Of a stretch of 64,000 nucleotides of DNA, positions 33,503 through 42,521 are shown one piece after another (the stretch's first letter is position 1; each line of letters starts with the position of its first letter). The notes beneath the pieces are model-generated. The model saw only the letters and a list, made by a program, of their open reading frames with translations, had not been told where the DNA came from and did not search any database. The stretch comes from Pseudomonas sp. TNT3. GTDB lineage: Bacteria; Pseudomonadota; Gammaproteobacteria; Pseudomonadales; Pseudomonadaceae. The stretch covers positions 1 through 64,000 of the forward strand of contig NZ_WFGV02000029.1 of NCBI RefSeq assembly GCF_010095445.2, read 5' to 3'. A program made the translations under genes and the position numbers.

Positions 33503-34903
33503 ATGATTAGCCCGAGCTCCAAGGATTCGAGTGGCCAATTGGCGCAGGGCTTCAAGCCTCGTCACGTCACCATGCTGTCAATCGCCGGGATTATCGGCGC
33601 CGGTCTGTTCGTGGGCTCAGGGCATGCCATTGCGGCGGCGGGCCCAGCGGTTCTGCTGGCCTATCTGTTCTCAGGTTTGCTCGTCGTTCTGGTCATGCGC
33701 ATGCTCGGTGAAATGGCGGTCGCGCATCCGGACACGGGCTCGTTCTCCACCTATGCCGATCAGGCCATCGGGCGCTGGGCCGGCTTTACCATTGGTTGGC
33801 TCTACTGGTGGTTCTGGGTGTTGGTGATTCCGATCGAAGCGCTGGCGGCCGGCCATGTGCTCAACCAATGGTTTCCGCAAATCGATGCCTGGCTGTTCGC
33901 ATTGGTGTCGATTGTCGCCCTGGTGGTGACCAACCTCTTCAGCGTGTCCAAATATGGCGAGTTCGAGTTCTGGTTCGCCATGGCCAAGGTCGTGGCGATC
34001 ATCGGTTTCATCGGTGTGGGGTTTGCCGTGCTGATGGGTTGGGTGCCCGACCGTGAAGTCAGCGGACTGAGCGGCCTGATGGCCGAGCACGGCGGGTTTG
34101 CACCCAACGGTCTGTCAGCGGTAGTCGGCGCCTTCATCACCATCATGTTCAGCTTTATCGGGACCGAAGCGGTCACCATCGCCGCCGCCGAATCCAATAA
34201 CCCGGCGCAGAACATCGCCAAGGCCACGCGTTCGGTGATCTGGCGCATCGGGGTGTTTTACCTGCTGTCGATTTTCGTGGTCATCTCCGTGGTGCCCTGG
34301 AACGATCCGTTGCTGGCCTCGGTAGGCTCCTATCAGCGCGCCCTGGAAATCATGAACATTCCCCATGCCAAGTTCATGGTCGACGTCGTCGTCCTGATTG
34401 CCGTGGCCAGTTGCATGAATTCCTCGATCTACATTGCCTCGCGCATGCTGTACTCGCTGGGCCGGCGTGGCGATGCGCCGAAAGCGCTGAAGGTAACGTC
34501 CTCGGAAGGTGTGCCGCGGGCGGCCGTCATCGCCAGCACCGTGCTGGGTGCGGCGATCACCGTATGGAGCTACTTCATGCCCGCCGGGCTCTTTGAGTTC
34601 CTGCTGGCCAGTTCCGGTGCGATTGCCTTGCTCGTGTACCTGGCCATCGCGGTGTCGCAACTGCGCATGCGCCGGATATTTCGCCGGCAGAACATCGAGC
34701 TGACCTTTCGCATGTGGCTGTTTCCATGGCTGACGTGGCTGGTGATCGTGTTCATCTGCGCAGCGCTGGCGGTCATGATGATCACCCCTGAGCACCGCAC
34801 CGAAGTGAGCACCACCATCGGACTGGCCCTGGTGATTTCCTTTATTGGCCTCGTGACGTCGCGTCACCCTGCGCAGGCTGCGAGCGTGACGTCAGTGGGG
34901 TAA
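33503..34903 (+). CDS. GABA/amino-acid permease (APC superfamily)
   Basis: A 466-aa inner-membrane transporter with 12 predicted helices. Amino-acid transporter signatures include LKPRHVTMLSIAG-like start (KPRHVTMLSIAGIIGAGLFV) and MFSFIGTEAVTIAAAESNNP in helix 6. The sequence most resembles GabP-type gamma-aminobutyrate permeases. The start is the ATG at 33503, placing FKPRHVTM near residue 20 as in relatives; an upstream in-frame ATG adds 16 residues without support. The regulator 110 bp downstream may control it. Confidence 0.88.
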   Translation: MISPSSKDSSGQLAQGFKPRHVTMLSIAGIIGAGLFVGSGHAIAAAGPAVLLAYLFSGLLVVLVMRMLGEMAVAHPDTGSFSTYADQAIGRWAGFTIGWLYWWFWVLVIPIEALAAGHVLNQWFPQIDAWLFALVSIVALVVTNLFSVSKYGEFEFWFAMAKVVAIIGFIGVGFAVLMGWVPDREVSGLSGLMAEHGGFAPNGLSAVVGAFITIMFSFIGTEAVTIAAAESNNPAQNIAKATRSVIWRIGVFYLLSIFVVISVVPWNDPLLASVGSYQRALEIMNIPHAKFMVDVVVLIAVASCMNSSIYIASRMLYSLGRRGDAPKALKVTSSEGVPRAAVIASTVLGAAITVWSYFMPAGLFEFLLASSGAIALLVYLAIAVSQLRMRRIFRRQNIELTFRMWLFPWLTWLVIVFICAALAVMMITPEHRTEVSTTIGLALVISFIGLVTSRHPAQAASVTSVG

Positions 34904-34932
34904 AAACCACGGAGGTATCAGCGCCAACCCTG

Positions 34933-34961
34933 ATTCGCCCTGCGCCACGGTGCGGGCGAAT
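34933..34961 (+). terminator. Hairpin after the permease gene (weak)
   Basis: ATTCGCCC/GGGCGAAT forms an 8-bp stem with an inner paired loop, 30 bp after the stop. No T-run follows. Confidence 0.35.
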
Positions 34962-35014
34962 GACTAGCTGCTGCGACTCAGGCAGTCACCGCTTTTTGTG
35001 AGGACATGACCCCG

Positions 35015-36115
35015 ATGTCATCGAACTCCACCGTGCGCGACGGTACGACTCAATCCGTTGGTTTTCTGTTGCTGGATAAATTCACACTGATCTCCCTGGC
35101 GTCCGCCGTAGAACCGCTGCGCATGGCCAATCAATTATCGGGACGGGCGCTGTATCGCTGGTACACGTTCAGCCCCGATGGAGAGACTGTCTGGGCCAGT
35201 GACGGCGTGCGGATCACGCCGGATGCCTCGTGGAACAATCCATCGGTGGCGGACACGGTCATCGTGTGCGGCGGCGTTGGCATCCAGAGCGTGATTACCC
35301 GCGAGCACATCACCTGGCTGCAATCCCTGGCGCGTCAATCCAAACGATTGGGCGGTGTGTGTACCGGCAGCTGGGCGCTCGCAAAAGCCGGATTGCTCGA
35401 TGGCTACGAGTGCAGCGTGCATTGGGAATTCATGGCGGCCATGCAGGAAGCTTTCCCCCGCGTCAGCATCAGCGCAAGCCTGTTCACCCTCGACCGAAAC
35501 CGCTTCACCAGCTCCGGGGGAACCGCGCCGCTGGATATGATGTTGCACCTGATTGGCCGCGATCATGGCCGTGAACTGTCCGCCGCCATCTCCGAGATGT
35601 TTGTCTACGAGCGCATCCGCAACGAACAGGACCATCAGCGCGTTCCGCTCAAGCATGTGCTCGGCACTCATCAGCCCAAGCTGCAAGAGATCGTCGCGCT
35701 GATGGAGGCCAATCTCGAAGAACCGATCGACCTGGATAAACTTGCAGAATACGTCGATCTGTCACGCCGACAGCTGGAGCGGCTCTTTCGCAAATACCTG
35801 CACTGCACGCCGTCACGCTACTACCTGCGGTTGCGGCTGGTTCGAGCGCGACAACTACTCAAGCAAACATCCATGTCGATGGTTGAGTTGGCGTTTGTCT
35901 GCGGTTTCGTGTCGACACCACACTTTTCCAAATGCTATCGCGAGTACTTTGGTGTGCCGCCGAGTGAGGAGCGTTCCGGCGAAGAAATAAATCGCAAGCC
36001 GGTAACGCTGGCGACGCTGCAGCAGTCCTCGACCGAGCCGCTGACGGCACTCGACCAGGCACGCAACGAGTCGACGTTTGCCAGTGTGCGGACGATTGAT
36101 CGCCGAGGACTGTAA
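35015..36115 (+). CDS. GlxA-family AraC-type regulator
   Basis: A 366-aa regulator with an N-terminal DJ-1/PfpI-like (GATase1-like) domain (about 10-190, including TVIVCGGVGIQSV and GGVCTGSWALAKAG) and two C-terminal AraC helix-turn-helices (SRRQLERLFRKYLHCTPSRY, then SMVELAFVCGFVSTPHFSKC). The family includes GbdR, CdhR and ArgR, which control use of betaine, carnitine or arginine. The ATG at 35015 was preferred because AGGA (35001-35004) is 10 bp upstream; the ATG at 35006 would leave only 1 bp. A ~45-residue tail follows the DNA-binding domain. Target unknown, perhaps the upstream permease. Confidence 0.88.
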   Translation: MSSNSTVRDGTTQSVGFLLLDKFTLISLASAVEPLRMANQLSGRALYRWYTFSPDGETVWASDGVRITPDASWNNPSVADTVIVCGGVGIQSVITREHITWLQSLARQSKRLGGVCTGSWALAKAGLLDGYECSVHWEFMAAMQEAFPRVSISASLFTLDRNRFTSSGGTAPLDMMLHLIGRDHGRELSAAISEMFVYERIRNEQDHQRVPLKHVLGTHQPKLQEIVALMEANLEEPIDLDKLAEYVDLSRRQLERLFRKYLHCTPSRYYLRLRLVRARQLLKQTSMSMVELAFVCGFVSTPHFSKCYREYFGVPPSEERSGEEINRKPVTLATLQQSSTEPLTALDQARNESTFASVRTIDRRGL

Positions 36116-36165
36116 GCGGAACCGTTTTTCGCGAACCCACGCTTACGAGTCCTTGGAATAATTTC

Positions 36166-36522
36166 TCAGGGCGGATCAATCTGATCCAGGACCCGATTCG
36201 CCGTGATCTCCGCCAACATGATGCTGTTGGAAATGCCCAGCAGCGCGTTGCGGTCGCCGCCTTCCAGATGATCGACCAGTTGATGAACCATCACATCGAC
36301 CGAGGCCAAGGTTTCGACGAGGTAGACCATTAAGGTTTCGGTGGAGGTTTGCGGGTTTACGGTAAACAGGGTGCTGGGTGCGCGCGGGGTGGCTTTGATG
36401 TCGGCGGGTGAGACGTGGTCGGTGTTGAGGGTGTGTTTGGGGGATTCGTCGACGTTGTTAGAGGCGGGTTCGGATGGGGATGCCGAATCGGTTTCGGGGG
36501 GATTGGGTGTGACTTTGAACAT
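36166..36522 (-). CDS. DUF6124/DUF3077-like small protein
   Basis: A 118-aa protein whose start MFKVTPNPPE and C-terminal half (LMVYLVETLASVDVMVHQLV, LLGISNSIMLAEITANRVLD) match a small Pseudomonas-specific family of unknown function. Residues 10-60 are low-complexity and polar. The ATG at 36522 has AGGA upstream on the minus strand; a longer in-frame start adds 20 residues without support. The 410 bp upstream hold a conspicuous motif cluster. Confidence 0.75.
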   Translation of the reverse strand: MFKVTPNPPETDSASPSEPASNNVDESPKHTLNTDHVSPADIKATPRAPSTLFTVNPQTSTETLMVYLVETLASVDVMVHQLVDHLEGGDRNALLGISNSIMLAEITANRVLDQIDPP

Positions 36523-36695
36523 ATCTAAGGTTCCTATGGTGTGCCTTCCTCTTGCTGCTAAACGAGAGGGAGGCAGCTGCACGCAGGTTAGCAGACCGGG
36601 GAACCTAAGAAACCGGCGCGCCCAAGGGCGCCCTGCGTACAGCCACCATCAAGATGCAGGTGCAATACCTGACTGATGGAAGCGTCGTACGACTT

Positions 36696-36906
36696 AGGTT
36701 ACCGAGGGCTGCTAAACCCGATCACTGATGAGCAGTGACGCGAATCAAGTTACCGATGGGTCCCCAAGCGCACAAGCCGGCGGATTCTGGCGTAACCGTA
36801 GGCAACGGCGCAAGGTTTCGTAGCTTTCATCTGGTAACTGTAGGAGCCGTTAAACAAGCGCTCTAAGGGCATGTTTAACGATCAGTTACGCTCGGGAGGG
36901 GTAACG
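36696..36906. promoter_or_regulatory. Cluster of GTTAC/GTAAC motifs upstream of the DUF6124 gene
   Basis: GGTTACCGA (36697), AGTTACCGA (36748), GCGTAACCGT (36790), TGGTAACTGT (36832), CAGTTACGC (36883) and GGTAACGC (36900) lie at 35-50-bp steps in both orientations, with a perfect 8-bp inverted repeat CGTTAAAC/GTTTAACG (36848-36855/36873-36880) among them. The stretch 36523-36932 has no credible gene. It could be a multi-site operator or a structured RNA; neither is shown. Confidence 0.4.
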
Positions 36907-36932
36907 CTTGGATGGTCGTTGAAGCGCTCGGA

Positions 36933-37382
36933 TCACATGGCATCGACCAATGCCTTCTCATGGGTCGCAAAATCATCTTGTACCGGCAGGAACCCGCAGC
37001 GAAGGTAAAACGCGGCGCCCTCTGGTGTATCCGTGGTCAGGCGCACGACACGGAATCGCTGAGCCGCATATTCAAGGAGCTGCTGCACCAGCGCCCTGCC
37101 CACACTCTTCCCCCTTGATGCGCGCGCGACGTAAACCCTGCGCAGCCTGCCGATGTCCGGTCCGGCATAGGGATCATATGAAAGACCACCGATGGCAATC
37201 AGTTGTCCGTTGCAGAACGCTCCCAAAAGGCATTCACCCGGCTGATCAAATCGATTGGAACCGTTTTCCCAATCGGCAACCAAGCGCGTCAGAAACCTGA
37301 AACCGCCCGCAATGGCCTCCGCTTCAAGTATCAGGATGTCGGGAGGCAGCGCTGAGAGTTGTCGTATTGCCAGTTCGTCCAT
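36933..37382 (-). CDS. GNAT family N-acetyltransferase
   Basis: A 149-aa GNAT enzyme with motif A in RRVYVARASRGKSVGRALVQ (acetyl-CoA pyrophosphate loop RGKSVGRAL) and motif B in EGAAFYLRCGFLPV. It acetylates an unknown amine. It is transcribed toward the DUF6124 gene but separated from it by the motif-rich 410 bp. Confidence 0.85.
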   Translation of the reverse strand: MDELAIRQLSALPPDILILEAEAIAGGFRFLTRLVADWENGSNRFDQPGECLLGAFCNGQLIAIGGLSYDPYAGPDIGRLRRVYVARASRGKSVGRALVQQLLEYAAQRFRVVRLTTDTPEGAAFYLRCGFLPVQDDFATHEKALVDAM

Positions 37383-38063
37383 TGATGTGACCTATCCATG
37401 TTTCCTTGTTGACTTTGGAGCCCGTGTAAAACCTCACTTGTACGCGCGGGGAACACTACGCCAAACCTGGAAGATTAGCGCTAGGGAGCATTTTTACAAA
37501 CTGAGATCCCATTGGGAATCGCCCGTGACATATCACCATCAGCTAAAGACCGACGCTCGCCGATGTCTGATATCGGCCAAAAGAGGACTTTCGACTAGGT
37601 CCGCTCTCGTCCCTAAAACAAACGCCGCTCATAGCTCTGTTTTCGGTGCAGCCCTTATTGCCACAAAGCTGGCGCTGACAGAAGAGTTTCGGCGTTCTGC
37701 AACTGCTGCAACAGCGACGCTGTGGACGTCAGCGTTTTCGATCAGGCCGCGCATATCGGGCAGGTTGTTGTACCAGGCCATCTTGCCGCGCAGTACGTAA
37801 ATGGTTTACTGCGAAAGGCCGAGGCTTTACTTGAAAAGTTGTCCATCCTGCCGTACTGCGCGGAGACTTAGTCGAGACCGGCTTTAAGGTTGCGTATGCG
37901 GCGGGCCCGGCCGAATAAGCAGGGACCGATGTAGGCTGTGGTCGACAAGCGGCAGGACTTGTTATTGCGGGGACATGAGTTGGATTGCGATCAGGTGAGC
38001 CTGTCTGCCCAGTGATCGCCCGACGGCCAAGCCACTCGCGAATGCCAGTGGCTTGAAGGAGGG
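37383..38063. other. 680-bp region without a clear gene
   Basis: No full gene is supported. A short open frame on the minus strand (about 37636-37780, with the segment KMAWYNNLPDMRGLIENAD) has Pseudomonas-like codons and may be the remnant or start of a lost gene. One partial copy of the GGCCAAAAG repeat is at 37571. Both ends differ from flanking genes in composition, consistent with past rearrangement. Confidence 0.4.
37571..37588. repeat. Partial copy of the GGCCAAAAGCGGAC repeat
   Basis: TATCGGCCAAAAGAGGAC is a one-arm, slightly diverged copy of the palindrome seen complete at 54640-54697. Confidence 0.5.
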
Positions 38064-38981
38064 CTACAGAACCCGAGCCAACACCGCTGCTGCGATGGCC
38101 GTCGTAATGATGACCAGTATGAGCACGGAGCGACCGTTGGCGAATGATGCTTCTAAGGCATCGACCTTTTTCTTGACTGCGTCCAGTTGAGCGCTTTTGG
38201 GGTCTGCTGCATGATCCTTTTTGTCGGACGCACGTTGCAAACTGTAAATAGCTTCTCTTAGATCCCTTATCGAGTCGTCCAATTCCCGGGCTGTAATTTT
38301 CGCTGCCTCTGAAGACTCTTTCTTGACGCTGATCTCTCCCGTGACTTTGATAAGCCTCAAGGCCACCGCAACGATCAGCGATATAAACGCTAGGTATTTA
38401 GCGATCTCGGCAATGACCTTGTTCTCTTTGAGGGCGCCATCAATCTTTTTGACCTTGCAATCCTGTTCCACGTAGGCCTGGTACCTGATCGAAAGCTGCT
38501 CTGCCTTCCGTTGTATTACCTCGCTCGTGAACTTTGGGACGCTTTGTTTTGAAAGGTAATCCACCACTCGGCTGTCAGCGATGACGGAAAAGCGTAGTGC
38601 TGGTCTAATGGTGGCGAAATAGGTGCAGGCGTCGTCGAGTTCCTTGATCTGTTCTGGGGAGCGCTCCTTGCGAACAGCGGACGTAGCGGGCAAGCAGATG
38701 GCAGGGCCGCTGAGGTCGGCTGCGGCTATATTGAGGTTCTGATTGATCGCCCGAGCATTGCTTTGCTCCATCGACAGGCTAGCAGTGTCTAGGCTGATGT
38801 TGACCTGGAAAAACTGTATAAACAGCGCAAATGTGCCAATGCCGATCCACCAGTAATCCACTTTTTTCCAGCCTTGATCGTCCAGCTTGCGTATCAATCC
38901 CTTGACGTACATGAGGTGGAAGATGAGATAGAAGAAAAGTATGCCGCCTGGAATGGCCAGTGACTTAAGGATCATTTCCAT
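38064..38981 (-). CDS. Hypothetical integral membrane protein with coiled coil
   Basis: A 305-aa protein I do not recognise. Two N-terminal membrane segments (about 8-26 LAIPGGILFFYLIFHLMYV and 44-60), a third at ~195-215 (YLAFISLIVAVALRL) and one at the C-terminus (SVLILVIITTAIAAAVLARV). A soluble stretch (60-190) with three Cys precedes a charged coiled-coil region (220-280, ELDDSIRDLREAIYSLQRA). No enzymatic motif. It sits alone between two gene-poor stretches, in less GC-rich sequence than the core genes, suggesting acquisition. Confidence 0.7.
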   Translation of the reverse strand: MEMILKSLAIPGGILFFYLIFHLMYVKGLIRKLDDQGWKKVDYWWIGIGTFALFIQFFQVNISLDTASLSMEQSNARAINQNLNIAAADLSGPAICLPATSAVRKERSPEQIKELDDACTYFATIRPALRFSVIADSRVVDYLSKQSVPKFTSEVIQRKAEQLSIRYQAYVEQDCKVKKIDGALKENKVIAEIAKYLAFISLIVAVALRLIKVTGEISVKKESSEAAKITARELDDSIRDLREAIYSLQRASDKKDHAADPKSAQLDAVKKKVDALEASFANGRSVLILVIITTAIAAAVLARVL

Positions 38982-39578
38982 TGAGTATTCCGAGTTCCTG
39001 AGTGCCGGGAGCGTTGGTGCGCGACTTCAACCGATATCTATCGGCCGCACCGTAGGACACTTGAGTTTCTCGCCGGCGATCCTACGGATAGCGCCTGGGC
39101 GTTGCAGGCAATCCGACCATTCAATGCGAGAGAACCGGATTTCTGACTATTCATAGCCAGCCCTCCCAGGCAGTTATTGGTTAGTTGCAGGCGTACCTGA
39201 GGGCAGCTTTGGGTCGTTTTCAGCCGGTCGCGATAGGCTGAAATCGGCCAAAAGCGGACTGTAGACCGATAGCTGCTGAAATCCCTACGCTGGCATTCTA
39301 GTAACTGCACAACGCTAACAAGTAGCGTTCATGTTGGTCACTGGAATTGATCGGGATCCATGAGCAGCAAACATCGCTGACCACCGAGATTCTGGCGCTG
39401 TCATTTCGTAGTTGATCGTGGGTGGTTGATTCAATTAGTGGCCAGCGCTTGGCGCGCTGCCTGCGTACCGTTCGGGTGGGCGTGCCGACATCAGAAAACC
39501 ATCTAGTGTAGGTATCAAGGTAGCCCTCGCCCCTCAGCCCCAATGATAGAATCCTGTTTTGAAAAAGGAGTTTCATCT
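38982..39578. other. Gene-poor region with repeat copy
   Basis: Apart from the repeat at 39213-39259 I see no gene or regulatory element. The open frames here lack ribosome binding sites and family features. Confidence 0.4.
39213..39259. repeat. Copy of the GGCCAAAAGCGGAC palindromic repeat
   Basis: GTCGTTTTCAGCCGGTCGCG runs into an arm AATCGGCCAAAAGCGGAC ending at 39259, with an inner CAGCC/GGCTG stem (39221-39225/39236-39240). It matches the element at 57865 and 54640 in both arms. Confidence 0.6.
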
Positions 39579-39959
39579 GTGGAGGCTGGAAAAAAGAGTT
39601 GCCCCTATTGCGCCGAAGTCATCATGGCTGAAGCCATCTTATGCAAACACTGCCGATCTGATCTCAGGCAAAAAATACCAAACCCGCCTCGGCGGCCACT
39701 GCCGTCAGAAAAGAGGATGGGCCTGGGTGGCAAGATCGTCGCAGGCATCTTTATCGCCATCACCCTGTGCCTGGCTTACGGCTTCTATGTCAGCAACACA
39801 TCACAAAGCAAGGAAAACACGCAGGCCCGAGAGGCCGTCGAACGATGCCAGGAGGAAGTCAACAGCTATACAGGCCCGGCGGCCGGGAAAAACATTATCG
39901 CGGACGTTTGTCGAAAGCTGGAGGACGAACTCCGCAAGAGTTTGAGCCTCGCGCCATAG
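39579..39959 (+). CDS. Zinc-ribbon single-pass membrane protein
   Basis: A 126-aa protein starting at GTG, chosen because AAGGAG (39565-39570) lies 8 bp upstream; the ATG at 39543 has no such site. An N-terminal zinc ribbon CPYCAEVIMAEAILCKHC (C-x2-C...C-x2-C) is followed by one membrane helix (VAGIFIAITLCLAYGFYV, about 62-80) and a short polar C-terminal domain with two Cys. Such zinc-ribbon/TM proteins are common but uncharacterised. A terminator follows. Confidence 0.75.
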   Translation: MEAGKKSCPYCAEVIMAEAILCKHCRSDLRQKIPNPPRRPLPSEKRMGLGGKIVAGIFIAITLCLAYGFYVSNTSQSKENTQAREAVERCQEEVNSYTGPAAGKNIIADVCRKLEDELRKSLSLAP

Positions 39960-39974
39960 GAAAAGCCGTTTACG

Positions 39975-40000
39975 AAGCCCGCCATTGAGCGGGCTTTTTT
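39975..40000 (+). terminator. Rho-independent terminator
   Basis: AAGCCCGC/GCGGGCTT with a 6-base loop and a T-run to 40000, 16 bp after the zinc-ribbon gene. Confidence 0.92.
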
Positions 40001-40370
40001 GTCCTTGGCATCCGGCAGCGATCGGCCAAAAGCGGTCACCCCGCATCCCTTACGAAACAGGGGAGTTTCAGTCACCGGTTTCGGATACGCAGGACGCCCC
40101 TGTACGTCCTCTTTCGCACTTGTTGCGGGGTGTCGGAGATTCTTTTCCCTCAACTAGACGCGGCGGTCGAATGTCCATGAGCGCGCAGCCGTAACAGAAC
40201 CGCGTGAGTTTCGGCACCGGCCAAAATCTGGTCGGTAAATGTGTGACGCAACCTTTACCTTCAAGTTGGTGCCAGTCGTCACCTGAGAGGATCTGACGGT
40301 ACAAATTTACACCGTCTGCCTCGGTCACTACGTAAACGGCTGGCCGAGGCTCACATGCTTGCTCGCCGGC
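40001..40370. other. Gene-poor stretch before the biosynthetic cluster, with repeat fragment
   Basis: ATCGGCCAAAAGCGGTC at 40021-40037 is a one-arm copy of the repeat family. No gene is supported between it and the end of the LysR gene. Confidence 0.4.
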
Positions 40371-41294
40371 TCACTTGATTTTGTCTAACCCCTCTAACCG
40401 AGCACTTATCTGCTGACAATTATTCCGAAGGGAATCAACAAAATGTTCCACGGTAGACGATTCGGGTCGATGCAACGGCCGTACGACACTTACACAGTAA
40501 GAAATTGAATGTGAAAAGCGACGAATCTGCAAACCTCGCCCGACATAGTCGAGGGCTGTGATCGGATTCACAATGGCAACGCCCACCCCCAGGTTAACCG
40601 TCGCACACACGGCGCTCGCGTTATGTGTCTCTACCACCAGCCGTCTTTCAATGCCTGACTGGTGGAAGATAGCGTCCGTTTTTCTTCTGTAGGGATCATC
40701 AGCCGCAAGGTAAACAAAATTTTGCCCCTCGAAGTCTTGTGGCGTGAGGACGGTTTTCGCATTTAATTCGTGATCAGACGGTAAAACACACACCACGTCG
40801 AGGTTCAAGAGTGTTTCGATGTAGGTGCCCGGGGGTGTTTCCAGGGTTTCAGTCAACCCCAGGTGATAACGCTGAGCAGTCAGCGACTCCTCGAGGGCGG
40901 GCGATTCCTGGGGCGTGATATTGATGCTGACGCCAGGAAATTTACTGCAGAAATCCTGGCAGACCTGCGGCAACAAGGCATTCGAGAAAGCCGGTATGCA
41001 CGTCAACGAAATTTGCCCTTGCCGAAAATGCCTGATGGCCTCGACGGCAGTTTTCACACGGGCTAACCCCACATAGCTGCGTTGAACTTCATCGAACAAC
41101 ATCAGCCCATGCTCAGTCGGAATCAACTTTGCACCCGCGCGCTTGAACAACGTCAACTGAGTCAGCGCTTCGAACCGGCTGAGCTCTCGGCTGATGGTGG
41201 GCTGCGAGGTATGCAGAAGTTCAGCGGCAGCCGTCGCGCTCCCTGTCGTCATTACCGCCCAAAATACTTCCACATGGCGAAAACTGAAATTCAT
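40371..41294 (-). CDS. LysR-family regulator of the biosynthetic cluster
   Basis: A 307-aa LysR-type regulator: HTH in MNFSFRHVEVFWAVMTTGSA through LLHTSQPTISRELSRFEALT, then a two-lobed effector domain (about 90-295). The true start is the ATG at 41294, directly before the conserved HVEVFWAV helix; a longer frame adds 58 non-conserved residues. It is transcribed divergently from the aldo/keto reductase that begins the cluster, so it very likely controls the operon in response to a pathway compound. Confidence 0.9.
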   Translation of the reverse strand: MNFSFRHVEVFWAVMTTGSATAAAELLHTSQPTISRELSRFEALTQLTLFKRAGAKLIPTEHGLMLFDEVQRSYVGLARVKTAVEAIRHFRQGQISLTCIPAFSNALLPQVCQDFCSKFPGVSINITPQESPALEESLTAQRYHLGLTETLETPPGTYIETLLNLDVVCVLPSDHELNAKTVLTPQDFEGQNFVYLAADDPYRRKTDAIFHQSGIERRLVVETHNASAVCATVNLGVGVAIVNPITALDYVGRGLQIRRFSHSISYCVSVVRPLHRPESSTVEHFVDSLRNNCQQISARLEGLDKIK

Positions 41295-41486
41295 GAGCCA
41301 ACCCCGTGATGAATCGAACAAGCCATACCATATCAGAAATGAATAGCCAGCCACTAAATTGATATTTTTACTTTGTTTTTTTGCTGAGCATACTTTCCAG
41401 GTACTCGAGACTTTAGTGATCAGGGTGATCGCTACATGAGTGCGCTTATCGCGTCCTGAATAAAACAACTCTATAGCGAGCGGGCG
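41295..41486. promoter_or_regulatory. Divergent promoter region of LysR regulator and biosynthetic operon
   Basis: 192 bp of AT-rich DNA between divergent starts, with a T-rich tract (41365-41382). This is where a LysR protein would bind to control both directions. I could not fix a T-N11-A site or a -35/-10 pair with confidence. Confidence 0.5.
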
Positions 41487-42470
41487 ATGAAATACCGGCG
41501 ATTTGGACGACTGGAATGGAATGTTTCTGAAGTTGGATATGGAATGTGGGGGGTCGCGGGAGGTGAAGGGGGTTGGACCGGCTCATCCGATGTCAGCGGC
41601 ATGGCGGCGTTAGAACATTCGATTCAACTAGGCTGCAACTTTTTCGATACGGCGTGGATTTATGGTCGTGGCCACAGCGAAAAAATGCTTGGTGAAGCAG
41701 TACGAAACCACCCAGGCAAAACCTTATATGTAGCCACTAAAGTTCCCCCCAAGAACCGCGAGTGGCCCTCTCACCGGGGTGACCGTTTAGACCAAATTTT
41801 TCCGCCCGACCATATTGAAGAATATGTCGAGAAAAGTTTGCAGTCACTCGGCTTGGCGTCTCTGGATTTACTGCAATTTCATGTCTGGGAAGATGCGTGG
41901 GCTCATGATGAATCCTGGCTGCGCGTGGTGGATGACCTCAAACGGCAAAGCCTGATTCGCGGCATCGGCATCAGTGTCAATCGCTGGGAACCCACCAACG
42001 TACTCGACACACTGAAAACAGGAATGATCGACACGGTACAGGTGATTTATAACGTCTTTGATCAAGCGCCTGACGATGAATTACTTCCGTTATGCGGCGA
42101 ACTGGACATTGCCGTCATCGCCAGGGTGCCCTTCGACGAAGGCTCTCTGACGGGGAATTTAACGATTGATTCCACGTGGCCTGCCGGTGATTGGAGAAGC
42201 AGCTATTTCGTGCCAGAAAACCTGGCAGCGACGGTGGCGCGGGTCGAGTCTTTGAGACGGGCTCTTCCCCCCAATACTCAGCTATCGGAAGTCGCGCTGA
42301 GGTTCATTCTTTCCAACGATAACGTCGCAACGACTATTCCCGGCATGCGCTCTATTCCGCATGTCGAAGCGAACTTGGCGTGTTCTGACAAGGGCAGGAT
42401 AGAGCTTGCGTTAATGACGCTACTACGACAGCACCGATGGGACCGTGAACCTACCGCGTGGTCGCAGTAA
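41487..42470 (+). CDS. Aldo/keto reductase
   Basis: A 327-aa NADPH-dependent TIM-barrel reductase. The catalytic tetrad is partly visible: Asp and Tyr in FFDTAWIYGRGHSE, Lys in LYVATKVPP and His in LLQFHVWE. The C-terminal coenzyme-binding part has TTIPGMRSIPHVEANL. It is the first gene of the operon and could reduce the aldehyde released by the adenylation-carrier-reductase protein, or a precursor ketone. The ATG follows GAGCG; 51 bp separate it from the next gene. Confidence 0.88.
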   Translation: MKYRRFGRLEWNVSEVGYGMWGVAGGEGGWTGSSDVSGMAALEHSIQLGCNFFDTAWIYGRGHSEKMLGEAVRNHPGKTLYVATKVPPKNREWPSHRGDRLDQIFPPDHIEEYVEKSLQSLGLASLDLLQFHVWEDAWAHDESWLRVVDDLKRQSLIRGIGISVNRWEPTNVLDTLKTGMIDTVQVIYNVFDQAPDDELLPLCGELDIAVIARVPFDEGSLTGNLTIDSTWPAGDWRSSYFVPENLAATVARVESLRRALPPNTQLSEVALRFILSNDNVATTIPGMRSIPHVEANLACSDKGRIELALMTLLRQHRWDREPTAWSQ

Positions 42471-42521
42471 CAGGCGTGAAGCGAAACTGTTAATAACAAC
42501 AACTCTCTAAAGGACTACCGC

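Noticed and set aside
36848..36880. Rho-independent terminator
   Set aside because: The perfect inverted repeat has a 17-base loop and no T-run on either strand.
37255..37800. 181-codon plus-strand frame across the GNAT start and the gene-free tract
   Set aside because: It is antisense to the GNAT gene at its start and shows no protein-like composition beyond it.
40068..40328. 86-codon minus-strand frame between the repeat and the LysR gene
   Set aside because: No recognisable family, no ribosome binding site, and it overlaps repeat-bearing non-coding DNA.
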